64,000 bases of DNA from CBDBKE01 sp965218055 (GTDB lineage: Bacteria; Acidobacteriota; Terriglobia; JAJPHL01; JAPKYU01): contig CBDCKA010000002.1 of NCBI GenBank assembly GCA_965218055.1, forward strand, positions 930,001 to 994,000, given 5' to 3'. Under the pieces are notes generated by a model. That model had not been told where the DNA came from and did not search any database. It saw nothing but the letters and a program-made list of their open reading frames with translations. Shown here in pieces: positions 35,690 through 46,287 of this stretch; position 1 is the first letter of the stretch, and each line of letters opens with the position of its first letter. The position numbers were made by a program, and so were the translations under genes.

Positions 35690-36620
35690 ACGCTGATTGC
35701 CTCCGATGAACTTACCTAACTTAAGCAGGAATTTCCGACCTAGGCCCTCCGGCTCCGTTATGGTACACGCCTTCTTCTCTGGAACACAAAAAATTCACCC
35801 GGGCATTCCAACACCCCGATCCTGCAGCCCGTCTGCCGCCCATGCTTCTAGAACCCAATCTCATGAGTGCGCGATAGGACTCGCGTAGCCAAACTGCGTT
35901 GTACCTCATGGGCTGAAGCCCCCGTTTTGCGGCCGTCTCGCGGCACGGCTGAAGCCGTGCCCTGACACCTGTGTAAGGTTCGGCATTTATTGAGATGGGT
36001 TGATGGGTTCTGGTCCGAAAACCGGTACATTCCTGGGCAAAGATGTGTTCCCGATCGGAGACGGTCGGGCTCAGAGGTCATAGGCCGTCTTCTACATTCG
36101 AATGCAATAGTTCTGGAGGGTAGGTTCACTAATCGGCAACCATCGCCATGCGGTACCTGGCGTTAAGTGGCTGTCTTGCAAGGGAGTTCATCAGAGTGCA
36201 AGTTTGTCTGCTCTCCAGCTTCCATTTGGCACAACACGTGCTCTCACCGTTGAGCCAAAAGCAGGGGAAGGTACCGAAATGCACGAAGAAATCGGGAGGG
36301 CGCGGGGTTCCCCGCTGACGCTGGGGCTCAGTACCGACCGCCGCGGCGGGAGTACGGCGTGCCTGTCTGTCGACACCGAGACTGGCGATCTGCCCGACTT
36401 TCCGAATTCGAGGCCGAATTCGAGGGAGGACTCTGAGCGAACGTCGGTGTACAGTATTCTGGGGCGCGCGGCAGCCTCCTGGACTAGAATACTCCTCCGG
36501 GGCGTGTGTTCTGTCCTCTTGATGGACGACCAGATATTGCAAGGCCCGCGGGCGGCAGAAGGAGATCCAGAAGGAGATCAGGTCCAAGCAAATCAGCGAA
36601 GCAATCTTCCAGCGCAGACA
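35690..36620. other. Long intergenic region (about 930 bp) with a short palindromic repeat
   Basis: No open frame here looks like a real protein on either strand. It contains two hairpin-forming GCTGAAGC repeats at 35910-35961 and probably the divergent promoters of the small membrane gene and the TonB-like gene. The plus-strand frame of the TonB-like gene is open back to 36204, but this upstream extension has a composition unlike a TonB protein and overlaps other random frames. Confidence 0.5.
35910..35961. repeat. Pair of GCTGAAGC-core hairpins (REP-like element)
   Basis: GGGCTGAAGCCC at 35910-35921 and GGCACGGCTGAAGCCGTGCC at 35942-35961 are both perfect palindromes with a GA loop. Such CGGCTGAAGCCG elements are, to my memory, widely dispersed in acidobacterial intergenic regions. 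Confidence 0.6.
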
Positions 36621-38222
36621 ATGACTCCCGAAGAGAATCAAGAACGCGCGCCAGAGTTTCTGCTTCCTACCGAACCGCGCCACCGAGCTCTTTGGGAAGG
36701 TACGAAGGTTTTGTGCAGTCGTTCCCAAAGCATAAGGTACCCACCGCTCCCGTTGTTTTTCGGTCTGTCCAGGGCAAGAGCCTACAGACCATCTCGCGCG
36801 CTTTTTTGTTCTGTTCTGCTCCACTTTTCGCTGCCCTTCTTCTTCTTGCGCATGCCTTTCCTGTTGCTTTTTCCCACGCTGGCTTCCGTAGAAAATTGCC
36901 TTGTTCCACCGGACCGCGAAGTAAAAATTGTCAATATCGCTTCGTATCTACCGACGCTGCGAGCACCCGGGCCGTCCGGGAGTCCGGGGCGGGGCAATCG
37001 ACCCGATCGGCCGCCTGCTCGGGGAAGTACCGTTTTCCATCCCCGGGCAACGATCATCTCGGCTCCACCTGCTCCCGATAATACTCGCCAGACAATCTTG
37101 CAACCTGATTCTCCCCCCGAACTGAAAATTCCGGTCGAGCTTCGCCTGCCCAACATAGTCCTTAAGGCGCCTTCGTCGCTTCCGAAAGCTCCTCTGCCGA
37201 ATCCCAAGGTCAAAATCCGTGGTCAAAAGGCGCCGGCTCCTCCTGTTGCACCGGAGCCCGCAGAGTTGCAGCTTGTTCAGACCCCTCCCATTATGCGGCT
37301 GCCCACTCTTGAAGTGGCTGCGCCTCCGATGCCTCTGGGAGAGGAATCCGCCTCACAAAGGGCTTCGAGCGGACCAGCGACGCAGGGTGATCATCCGGAG
37401 TTACTCGTGCTGAGTGTCGAGCCTGGGGGCGCGCTTCCAAAGATTGCGCTTCCCGCAGGAAACCGGTACGGCGCCTTCTCTATGTCACCCTTTGGTGGTT
37501 CTCCAGGCTCGCCGGGGGGAGTCCCTGGAGGGGACCCGCAGGGTGGAACTGGAGGCAGCGGCAGCGGAGGACAGAGGGGCGGCGGTTTCGGACCCGGCGG
37601 AGGGAAGGGAGGCGGCAGCCAGTCGGCGGATGGAGGTTTCGTCAGTATCAGCGGCAGCGGCGGTGCCCCAGGTGTTTCCGGAATAGAGGGTGTTTCCGGA
37701 GCAGAGGGCCTTAGCTCGGCGGCCATTGCTAGCCTGGTCTATCCCGTGCGACGTGCGCCTGGTCCTCGCCTGCCTAAGATGGTCGTCATGGCTGGTCCTT
37801 CCGGGGGCGGTGGGTTGGACGTGTACGGGGTGCTTCGGGGAGGCCGCGTCTACACGATCTCGCTCCCCATGCCCGGCAAGAACTGGGTTTTGCAGTATTG
37901 CCGTCGCAAGAATTCTTCTCCTGGTTCCAATGATGGAGTAGCTCGCAGGAACAGTACCAGCCTTCGACTCGAGCCCCGCTTGGGCTCGCCTTACGCTGAG
38001 GCGCAGTTTGACTTCAGGCGGGTATCTGTTCCCAGGGACAAAGCAAACCAAATGATTGTCTTGCGTGGAGTGATCCGAAGTGACGGGTCCGTAGGAAACG
38101 TGAAGGTCCTGCGAGGATTAGAGACGATCGCAGATCGAGCCGCGGTAGCCGCCTTCCGCCGCTGGAAATTCAGGCCGGCGACTCGGGCGGGAGTGTCAAG
38201 GACTGATTTCTTTAGACACTGA
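36621..38222 (+). CDS. TonB-like energy-transducing protein, 3' end cut by IS element
   Basis: The protein has a membrane anchor (ALFCSVLLHFSLPFFFLRMPFLLLF, preceded by basic residues), a long proline-rich periplasmic span (for example PKAPLPNPKVKIRGQKAPAPP), a glycine-rich stretch (GGDPQGGTGGSGSGGQRGGG), and a C-terminal TonB-like domain (VLRGVIRSDGSVGNVKVLRGLE...AVAAFRRWKFRPATRAGV). The normal last 10-15 residues are lost: the frame enters the inverted repeat of the IS at 38200 and stops at 38222 with the foreign tail RTDFFRH. The start is uncertain; ATG 36621 is favoured because it gives a compact cytoplasmic N-terminus, with ATG 36522 as an alternative. TonB-like proteins pass proton-motive energy to outer-membrane receptors; this copy is probably impaired. 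Confidence 0.62.
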   Translation: MTPEENQERAPEFLLPTEPRHRALWEGTKVLCSRSQSIRYPPLPLFFGLSRARAYRPSRALFCSVLLHFSLPFFFLRMPFLLLFPTLASVENCLVPPDREVKIVNIASYLPTLRAPGPSGSPGRGNRPDRPPARGSTVFHPRATIISAPPAPDNTRQTILQPDSPPELKIPVELRLPNIVLKAPSSLPKAPLPNPKVKIRGQKAPAPPVAPEPAELQLVQTPPIMRLPTLEVAAPPMPLGEESASQRASSGPATQGDHPELLVLSVEPGGALPKIALPAGNRYGAFSMSPFGGSPGSPGGVPGGDPQGGTGGSGSGGQRGGGFGPGGGKGGGSQSADGGFVSISGSGGAPGVSGIEGVSGAEGLSSAAIASLVYPVRRAPGPRLPKMVVMAGPSGGGGLDVYGVLRGGRVYTISLPMPGKNWVLQYCRRKNSSPGSNDGVARRNSTSLRLEPRLGSPYAEAQFDFRRVSVPRDKANQMIVLRGVIRSDGSVGNVKVLRGLETIADRAAVAAFRRWKFRPATRAGVSRTDFFRH

Positions 38223-38235
38223 TTCTGAGAGTTTT

Positions 38236-39153
38236 TTACGCGACTAACGCATACCGTTTGGCGAATACCACAGGCGGCATGTTGAGCGCGGAGTGAATCC
38301 GCGTGTTGTTGTAGTCCCACAGGGTGCGGTAGATCTCCGCCACTAGCTCCCCCAGTGTTTTGAAGCGGTTCGGATCTCCCAGGTCAACCTTGAATTTGTC
38401 GTAGAACGATTCCTGGTATCCGTTCTCCCAAGGGCACCCCGGGCGGCTCCGTGAAATCACGATGCCGCATCCATCAAGGATTTCAGTGAACGCCATCGCG
38501 TCATACTCCCTCCCGTTGTCGGAGTGGAATAGACCCGGGCGCGGATGATGGAGCAGGGCGTTGGAAAGCGCCTGAATGGTGAGCGCGGCTCCCTTTCTCA
38601 CCGCAACCTGGATTCCCAGGATCCGGCGGGTGTAGAGATCGATCACGGTCGCCACATAGACCTTCTTTCCGTGCTGCACGAACTCGGTGAAGTCCGTTGC
38701 CCAGATGTGGTTTGCATATGCGGGCATGAGCGCGAGCAGGAGGTTGGGATAGGTCCGGGAAACCTTGGATTTTCTCCATTTTCTGCCTCTCCTGCGGTAG
38801 GGCTTGATGCCAAACAGACGCATGACCCTCTGCGCCCGCTGGCGGCAGAGTCCCAGTGCCGTAGCAATTCGCCGGGAGCCGTAGGAGGGATGGATCTGCA
38901 GCTCTTCTTCCAGGCGGACCTTGAGGCGCCAGTCCTTCTCCTTCATTCTTGGGACGTAATACAGGCTCGCGCGGGATATGCCAAGGGCTCGGGCAAGCGC
39001 TGATTTGTTTCTTCCTTCGCTCAATTGTTTTTTTGAGTCATGGAGAGCTTGAGCGTGATCTCGCCCACGAGTTCCAGGAGTTCTCTGTTCTGCTTCTGAA
39101 GTCGGGAGAACTCCGCCCAGGACGGGGCACCGGTTGCTCCTTTTACCATCCAA
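38236..39153 (-). CDS. IS3-family transposase OrfB (DDE catalytic part)
   Basis: The frame holds the IS3-type integrase core: HIWATDFTEFV (first Asp), LFHSDNGREYDA (second Asp) and CPWENGYQESFYDKFK (Glu), with HTH_21-like RIATALGLCRQRAQRVMRLFGIKP before it. It has no convincing start of its own; translation most likely enters by -1 frameshifting from orfA at AAAAAAC (39027-39033), giving SKKQLSEGRNKSALARALG in this frame. The part of the frame upstream of 39035 is then not translated. The fused OrfAB is the active transposase. Confidence 0.9.
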   Translation of the reverse strand: MDGKRSNRCPVLGGVLPTSEAEQRTPGTRGRDHAQALHDSKKQLSEGRNKSALARALGISRASLYYVPRMKEKDWRLKVRLEEELQIHPSYGSRRIATALGLCRQRAQRVMRLFGIKPYRRRGRKWRKSKVSRTYPNLLLALMPAYANHIWATDFTEFVQHGKKVYVATVIDLYTRRILGIQVAVRKGAALTIQALSNALLHHPRPGLFHSDNGREYDAMAFTEILDGCGIVISRSRPGCPWENGYQESFYDKFKVDLGDPNRFKTLGELVAEIYRTLWDYNNTRIHSALNMPPVVFAKRYALVA

Positions 39154-39281
39154 CCATAGATGCTCCCTTCAGAAATACCGTGATCCTTGGCGGCCTGGGC
39201 CACCGAGATGCCTTCTTCCTTGACGCGGCGTAGGATATCGGCTTTTACGTCAGCTGCAATACGATGATGTTTTTTGTTCAT
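39021..39281 (-). CDS. IS3-family transposase OrfA (helix-turn-helix part)
   Basis: This 86-residue protein has a HTH_Tnp_1-type DNA-binding domain (KADILRRVKEEGISVAQAAKDHGISEGSIYGWM) and a leucine zipper-like tail (LQKQNRELLELVGEITLKL). Near its 3' end the minus strand reads CAA AAA AAC, a classical A-AAA-AAC slippery heptamer in frame, followed by the OrfA stop. A -1 shift there fuses it to OrfB. Confidence 0.9.
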   Translation of the reverse strand: MNKKHHRIAADVKADILRRVKEEGISVAQAAKDHGISEGSIYGWMVKGATGAPSWAEFSRLQKQNRELLELVGEITLKLSMTQKNN

Positions 39282-39414
39282 ATGACACCAGGGTAGTTAA
39301 TTCCCAACCTCAGTGTCTAAATTACCCAGTCCAGGGCAACGCGAAGGTCCTACTCCGCCTGCCCCGTGCCCTTTACGGGGGGAAGTTCATACGCCGCAGA
39401 AGTTCTTTGTAGAG

Positions 39415-41292
<1,878 letters not shown>

Positions 41293-41380
41293 GGATGATT
41301 TCCCCCTACTAACTTGGTGTCCTGCCCGCGAAGCTATGAAACCCTAGGGCCGCAGCCGAGGAGCGCGGCACCTCAGGCGC

Positions 41381-43708
41381 CTACGACGGCAAGCCCATGC
41401 GGCGCAGCAGATCCTGGAAGCGCGGGTCCGGACGCAGGCTATCAAACGCGGGTTCCGCATTCAGGAACGGCAGGTAGTCATTGCGGTCCTCATAAGCCTT
41501 TTCCAGCTGTTCGAGCGCCTGTTCCTTCTCGCCCAGACCCATATAGATAATCGCCGTCAGGAACGGAGATGTATAGCGTTGCTTTGCATAGCCGTTCAGC
41601 TCGTCGAGTAACTTCAGCGCCTCATCTTTCCTGCCCGCCGCGGCATAGGCATATCCCAGCAACGCTACCACGGCCGCGCGATCTGCCGCGAAGGACACTG
41701 CCTTTTGTACCTCTTGAATGGCTTCTTCATGCATTCCCTGCTGGCCGTAAGCCAACGCGAGGTCGAAGTGCACCGGAGGGAAGTTCGGGTCCATCTCAAC
41801 GGTTTTTCGGAGTTGCTCGATCGCTTTCTCGTACTGGCGCACCAGGTGAAGGACGCGTCCCACGCCGGAGTTGATGGTGAGCGAGAGCGGATCCAGCTCC
41901 AGGGCCCGATTGATCTCCTTCACGGCCTCCTTAGCGCGTCGCATGACCGCCAGGTAGATGGCATACCACTGATGAGCCGTCGGATAATCGGGGTTGAGCT
42001 CAATGGCCCGCTTGAATTCCCGTTCGGCCTCTACCCAGTCCCAATCCAGTCGGAACCGCACGAAGGCCAGGGAGGTGTGAGCTTCCGCGAGCGTGTCATC
42101 CATCTCCAGGGCCTTTAATGCCGCGGCCTTAGCTCTTTGCATGGCCTCCTTGCTAGCTAGTGGAGTGGTGGCGCCAGCACCCAGCAGGGAGTAGCAGTCG
42201 GCCAACCCGGCGTAGGCCAGCGCGTAGCTGGGATCTTTTTCGATCGCCCGTTGGAAGTGTTCGAGACCTCTCTTCACACCCTCCTGGGTTCTCCTACTCC
42301 AGTAGTAGCGACCCTTCAGGTAATGCTGGTAGGCTTCGGTGTTCTGCGTGGGTCGTTTGGTCAGCCGCTTTTTCTGCTCGCCAGTCAACTGCAGGCGCAA
42401 TTTCTCAGAGATTTCTTTCGCAATCTCCTCCTGCACGGCAAAGATGTCGGACAGTTTTCGGTTGTATTGAGCGCCCCAGATCTGCGATTCGTTCGCTACG
42501 TCCACCAGTTCGGTTCGGATGATCAGGGTATCGCCGCGCTGAAGCACTCTGCCGGCGAGCACCGCGCGGGTATCGAGATCGCGGCCAACAGCTTGGGGGT
42601 CCACCTCCCGGCCTTTGTAGCGAAATACGGTGGGCCGCGGCACCACGCGTAGTTTGGGTAGTTGCGAGAGACTATTGATGATGGCTTCCGTGATGCCATC
42701 ACTGAGGTATTCCGTATCCGGATCGTCGCTCGCGTTCTGGAAAGGCAAGATCGCCAGAGAATTGATCGCCCGGCCGCGACGGCGGGGCCGGGCGCGTGCC
42801 GCGTGTGGGGCTCTGCTGGTCGTGGTCACCAGTCCCGACTCCGTATCGCGTTTCAAACGCTTCAGGTCGGCCAATAGATCCGAGGCGGTCTGGTACCGTA
42901 GCTTGCGGTCTTTTTCCAGCGCATTTTGGATGATCCGCTCCAGTTCTGGAGGCAGCCCGGGATTCAGGCGCATCACTGAGCTCGGCGCCCGGCTCAGAAT
43001 CGCCTCCAGCAAGACCCCGGAAGTGTTGCCGGGAAAAGCCTGCCGACCCGTGGCCATCTCGTAGAGCACGGCGCCGAAGGAGAACAGATCGGTGCGGGCG
43101 TCGAGTTCCTCTGCCCGCGCCTGCTCCGGCGACATGTAGGCGAGCGTACCGATGGCCACCCCTGGCAGGGTGACCAGTTCATCAACTGAGGCTGTCGGGA
43201 GAGTTGCGAGTCCTGGTGGCTCCCCGTCCGGCCGTTGCGGCGCGAGCTTGGCCAGGCCGAAGTCCAGCACCTTGGCCTGGCCACGCCAGGTCACGAACAG
43301 ATTCATCGGCTTGATGTCCCGATGCACGATTCCCCTGGAGTGCGCCGCGTCCAGTGCATCGACGATCTGGATGCCGAGCTCCAGCAGCTGCTCGGTCTCC
43401 ATCGGCTTGCCCGCGATGCGTTGCTTCAACGTCTGGCCCTCCAGCAGCTCCATGACAATGAACTGCTGGCCTTCGTGCTCGCCAATGTCGTGGATGATGC
43501 AAATATTGGGATGATTCAGGGCGGAGGCTGCACGGGCCTCGCGCCCAAAGCGCTCCAGCGCCTGGGGGTCGCGGGAAAGCTCCTCGGGCAAGAACTTGAG
43601 GGCAACCATACGGCCCAGGCGCATATCCTCGGCCTTGTAGACCACCCCCATGCCGCCGCCGCCGAGCTTTTCCAGAATCCGGTAGCGTGAGACCGTTCTG
43701 CTGTCCAT
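41381..43708 (-). CDS. Serine/threonine protein kinase with FlgO/TolB-N-like and TPR domains
   Basis: The 775-residue protein begins with a complete Hanks-type kinase domain (about 9-285): glycine loop LGGGGMGVVYKA, Lys38, catalytic loop HRDIKPMN (Asp131), DFG 149-151 and the GTLAYMSPEQ activation segment. After a basic linker (ARARPRRRGRA), a domain SLAILPFQNASDDPDTEYLS (about 315-430) resembles the TolB/FlgO N-terminal fold found behind kinases and cyclases. The rest (about 455-760) is TPRs, such as AEREFKRAIELNPDYPTAHQWYAIYL. No membrane helix is seen between kinase and sensor part, unlike many relatives, so it may be cytoplasmic. The substrate is unknown. Confidence 0.92.
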   Translation of the reverse strand: MDSRTVSRYRILEKLGGGGMGVVYKAEDMRLGRMVALKFLPEELSRDPQALERFGREARAASALNHPNICIIHDIGEHEGQQFIVMELLEGQTLKQRIAGKPMETEQLLELGIQIVDALDAAHSRGIVHRDIKPMNLFVTWRGQAKVLDFGLAKLAPQRPDGEPPGLATLPTASVDELVTLPGVAIGTLAYMSPEQARAEELDARTDLFSFGAVLYEMATGRQAFPGNTSGVLLEAILSRAPSSVMRLNPGLPPELERIIQNALEKDRKLRYQTASDLLADLKRLKRDTESGLVTTTSRAPHAARARPRRRGRAINSLAILPFQNASDDPDTEYLSDGITEAIINSLSQLPKLRVVPRPTVFRYKGREVDPQAVGRDLDTRAVLAGRVLQRGDTLIIRTELVDVANESQIWGAQYNRKLSDIFAVQEEIAKEISEKLRLQLTGEQKKRLTKRPTQNTEAYQHYLKGRYYWSRRTQEGVKRGLEHFQRAIEKDPSYALAYAGLADCYSLLGAGATTPLASKEAMQRAKAAALKALEMDDTLAEAHTSLAFVRFRLDWDWVEAEREFKRAIELNPDYPTAHQWYAIYLAVMRRAKEAVKEINRALELDPLSLTINSGVGRVLHLVRQYEKAIEQLRKTVEMDPNFPPVHFDLALAYGQQGMHEEAIQEVQKAVSFAADRAAVVALLGYAYAAAGRKDEALKLLDELNGYAKQRYTSPFLTAIIYMGLGEKEQALEQLEKAYEDRNDYLPFLNAEPAFDSLRPDPRFQDLLRRMGLPS

Positions 43709-43910
43709 CGGGAAAGGACTGGCCCTTGGCCGGCCATCTTAGCCCCCGGCCGCGCGCAAGTCAACGTGCGGCGCGCTTAGCCCACGGTAGTGGAACGGGC
43801 CCTCGCACAGAGGTCCGCAATGACCTACCGTTACGCCAGAAACAGGGTGGCAGGGTACCCGCGAACGTCCTGGCTTCGAGCATCTCGCACCCGCATGGTA
43901 GAATTGAAGA

Positions 43911-44249
43911 ATGCCGCTGTATGAATATGAATGCCAGCAGTGCAAGCGGCGCTTTGAGCTGATGCAAAAGTTCAGCGACACGCCGGCTGAGACCTGCCGG
44001 TCTTGCGGTGGCCCGGTCACCCGCCTGATCTCCGCGCCTGCCTTCCAGTTCAAAGGCACCGGGTGGTACGTCACCGATTACGCCCGCAAGTCGAGCGGAA
44101 AGGAGGCCTCCTCCTCGGGCGACGGCGACGTAAAGAAGGGCACGGAGAGCAAGGACGACAAGAGCAAAAAGAGCGAGGCCGCGGACAGCAAAACGACCCC
44201 TAAATCGGAGAGCAAAACGAAGGACTCTTCAGGATCTCCTCCTAGTTAG
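43911..44249 (+). CDS. FmdB-family zinc-ribbon protein with charged tail
   Basis: The 112-residue protein starts MPLYEYECQQCKRRFELMQKFSD with CRSC at residues 29-32 and LISAPAFQFKGTGWYVTDY, the full FmdB pattern. The tail (about 60-112) is a Lys/Ser/Asp/Glu-rich low-complexity stretch typical of acidobacterial versions. A TAGAAT box at 43899-43904 lies only six bases before the ATG, so the transcript may be leaderless or the box is chance. It is divergent from the kinase gene. The role is uncertain (regulation is the family label). Confidence 0.85.
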   Translation: MPLYEYECQQCKRRFELMQKFSDTPAETCRSCGGPVTRLISAPAFQFKGTGWYVTDYARKSSGKEASSSGDGDVKKGTESKDDKSKKSEAADSKTTPKSESKTKDSSGSPPS

Positions 44250-44360
44250 CGTAGGGCTAGGTTCGCGAAGACCCAGCGCTAGGAGCAAGAGCCACTCTCG
44301 AACGACCTACAACCAAATGGCTCCCCGCCTGAGTCCCCAGCCCTGCTGCATCTGCCACGA

Positions 44361-45182
44361 ATGAGAAACAGGAAGTCCAAGACAGCGGCTGCCGCATTGC
44401 TCGGGCTGCTTATTTGCGCTTCAGGAGCTGTAGCAGCACGTGGCTTCTCGCCAGAGGAACTTGTCAAACAGGCTGACGAGATCGTCGCAGTGGAGATTGT
44501 TTCAACCGATTACACTGCAACGGCGGCGGATGGTCCTATGTACGCCGAGGCCAAGGTGCTCAAGTCTGTGAAAGGGAACCTCAACCTCGGAAGGGTCATC
44601 CGCTTTGGAGCGAGCGCGTGGGTGGGGCCTTCCTCTCGGGCGGGCGAGCGCAGAATTGTCCTGCTGCGGCGACTGCCCGCCCGACACGAATATTTCCAGA
44701 GAGCTCGCTGGAGTAGTCTTGACGCGGGCAAATTGAATCTCTTTATCGAGGAACGCACCCTGGACAGCTTCTCCCTGTCATCGTTTTCGAACTTTCTTCA
44801 CCGACTTAGCGAGGCGAGCAGGACAGGGCCGGCGATCAAGTGGATAAGAATTGGCACGATGGCAGCCCTGACTCTTTCGGTCATCCTGCACAACGACAGC
44901 GATCAGACCTTGTGGCTGAACCGTTCTGACTTGCGGGTCAGTTTTCAGATGAGCGAAGTGAGACACCCGGGTGCAATCGAGTGGAATGTCGCCAGTGCAG
45001 GTCAGTGGATTGCCTTCCGTCCTGGTTCAACGCTTTCCGGTATGGTCCGGATAAGGTCCAAGGATTTGGCAGGGCAAAGTGAAGGAACCGTCAGTCTTGA
45101 ACACTGGAGCGCGCTGTTCCCACATGTCTCATGGGTGGGTGTTCAATCCGCCAAGGTACCATGGATTCCGGCTGGAACGTAG
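44361..45182 (+). CDS. Secreted hypothetical protein
   Basis: A 273-residue protein with a signal peptide (AAAALLGLLICASGAVAARG). The N-terminal part (FSPEELVKQADEIVAVEIVSTDYTA, about 29-130) has a beta-rich OB-like look (EAKVLKSVKGNLNLGRVIRF; RIVLLRRLPARHEYFQRA), as in proteins that contain the phrase LKGNL..G..I. The rest (about 170-270) is a beta-sandwich-like region (LTLSVILHNDSDQTLWLNRSDLRVSF), suggestive of a DUF-type Ig fold. No family is recognised. Its stop is one base from the stop of the convergent DHH gene. Confidence 0.6.
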   Translation: MRNRKSKTAAAALLGLLICASGAVAARGFSPEELVKQADEIVAVEIVSTDYTATAADGPMYAEAKVLKSVKGNLNLGRVIRFGASAWVGPSSRAGERRIVLLRRLPARHEYFQRARWSSLDAGKLNLFIEERTLDSFSLSSFSNFLHRLSEASRTGPAIKWIRIGTMAALTLSVILHNDSDQTLWLNRSDLRVSFQMSEVRHPGAIEWNVASAGQWIAFRPGSTLSGMVRIRSKDLAGQSEGTVSLEHWSALFPHVSWVGVQSAKVPWIPAGT

Positions 45183-45183
45183 C

Positions 45184-46143
45184 TTAGGCTGGTTCTCGTA
45201 GCTGTTCGACGATCTCCTTCGCTGCCTGGCGCGCGCGCTCCAGAGCGCCCGGCTCGAAGCTGATGGCTCCCACCCGGGCATGGCCGCCGCCTCCGTAGCG
45301 TTCGCAGATCGTTGCCAGGTTGTGCATTCGTTGCGGGGTGTTCCAGGGATTCGAACCTACCGAGATTTTGGTGCGGAACGAGGAGGGGCTGATGCTGACG
45401 CTGTAGACCGACTCGGGGAACAGGTGGTAGGGAATAAACTTGCTGTAGCCTTCGATCTCCAGGCCGCTGAGATCGAAAAAGACCACCCCTCGGTCGCAAC
45501 CGGCGCGCTGCCGGATCACGTCAACCGAGTCCAGGTGCCGGCGGTAGAGCGGCTGGAACAGCTCGGCGATCCCCCGGTCCTGCACGATGTCGCGCAAGCT
45601 GTGGGAGTTCATCATGGAGATCAGGCGGGAGGGCAGCGTGCGGTCTGGGCTGTTCTCGATAACCAACGACAACTGGGTGGCCGGCGCCTCCAGCTTCACA
45701 GCTGTGGCAGCATCCGAATATTGTGCTCCGTCAATGATGTCGGCCCACTGGATCAGTTCAGCCAGCTCAGGCGCCTCGAACCCGAACCGCTCCTGCGTCA
45801 CCGTGGCAATAAACTTGGTGCACGACTTGTAGTTGGGGTCATAGAACTTCTTTCCGCTGCGGTCCTGCTGGAAATGGTGAGCGTCCTCGGGAGTCAGAAA
45901 AGCGCTTTGATGGTGGTCAAACCACCAGGTGAGCCGGGGTGAGCTGCAATACTTGAAGTCCACGATGGCGTTCTCGTCCCCATCAAACTCTGCCTCGTCG
46001 AATAGCTGCGAGGGCCGGTGGACTAAGCCCGTATAAATGAATTCTGCGTCGCGGTGAATCTTGGTGGCGTAGAAGCGACTGAACACAGCGGCGGATGCCG
46101 CTCCGTCGAAACAGTGATCGTGGAAGAAAACCCGCAGCCTCAT
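45184..46143 (-). CDS. DHH-family phosphoesterase
   Basis: The 319-residue protein carries the DHH-superfamily motifs: FFHDHCFDGAASAAVF at the N-terminus, DENAIVDFKYC, DHH in WWFDHHQSAF near residue 76, and a C-terminal DHHA1-like GGGGHARVGAI near residue 285. The family includes nanoRNases, c-di-AMP phosphodiesterases and pyrophosphatases; the motif set alone does not separate them. It stands alone on its strand here. Confidence 0.82.
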   Translation of the reverse strand: MRLRVFFHDHCFDGAASAAVFSRFYATKIHRDAEFIYTGLVHRPSQLFDEAEFDGDENAIVDFKYCSSPRLTWWFDHHQSAFLTPEDAHHFQQDRSGKKFYDPNYKSCTKFIATVTQERFGFEAPELAELIQWADIIDGAQYSDAATAVKLEAPATQLSLVIENSPDRTLPSRLISMMNSHSLRDIVQDRGIAELFQPLYRRHLDSVDVIRQRAGCDRGVVFFDLSGLEIEGYSKFIPYHLFPESVYSVSISPSSFRTKISVGSNPWNTPQRMHNLATICERYGGGGHARVGAISFEPGALERARQAAKEIVEQLREPA

Positions 46144-46287
46144 GTCCGATAGGGGTTTAGGCTGAACCCAAAGCCGGCGGGCGGCCCACCCAGGATAAGA
46201 GCCACATACTCATAGCTGATTCCAGGCTGGCGTGCAAGCGGAAAACAGGCCTGGCGGCGAGGAGTGTGACAGGGATGTTCTAGCGCC

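Larger units (their letters stand above)
38200..39332 (-). mobile_element. IS3-family insertion sequence (1133 bp)
   Basis: The element is bounded by imperfect 23-bp inverted repeats, 38200-38222 and 39310-39332, which share GGACTG at the outside and TTTAGACACTGA inside. It carries orfA and orfB in the IS3 arrangement with a -1 slippery site between them and a DDE transposase. No direct target duplication is visible (CAA left, AGG right), so one flank may have been rearranged after insertion. It interrupts the TonB-like gene. Confidence 0.85.

Noticed and set aside
36204..36620. Upstream extension of the TonB-like gene from 36204
   Set aside because: The residues resemble no TonB N-terminus, are rich in chance-frame composition, and overlap an equally long random frame on the other strand.
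36129..36824. 231-residue open frame on the minus strand
   Set aside because: Composition and lack of any domain, plus overlap with the better-supported plus-strand TonB-like gene, mark it as a shadow.
39333..39360. Short similarity right of the IS to the GNVKVL codons of the TonB-like gene
   Set aside because: Only about 16 of 20 bases match (GGCAACGCGAAGGTCCT versus GGAAACGTGAAGGTCCT) and the reading frame stops soon after, so it may be chance.
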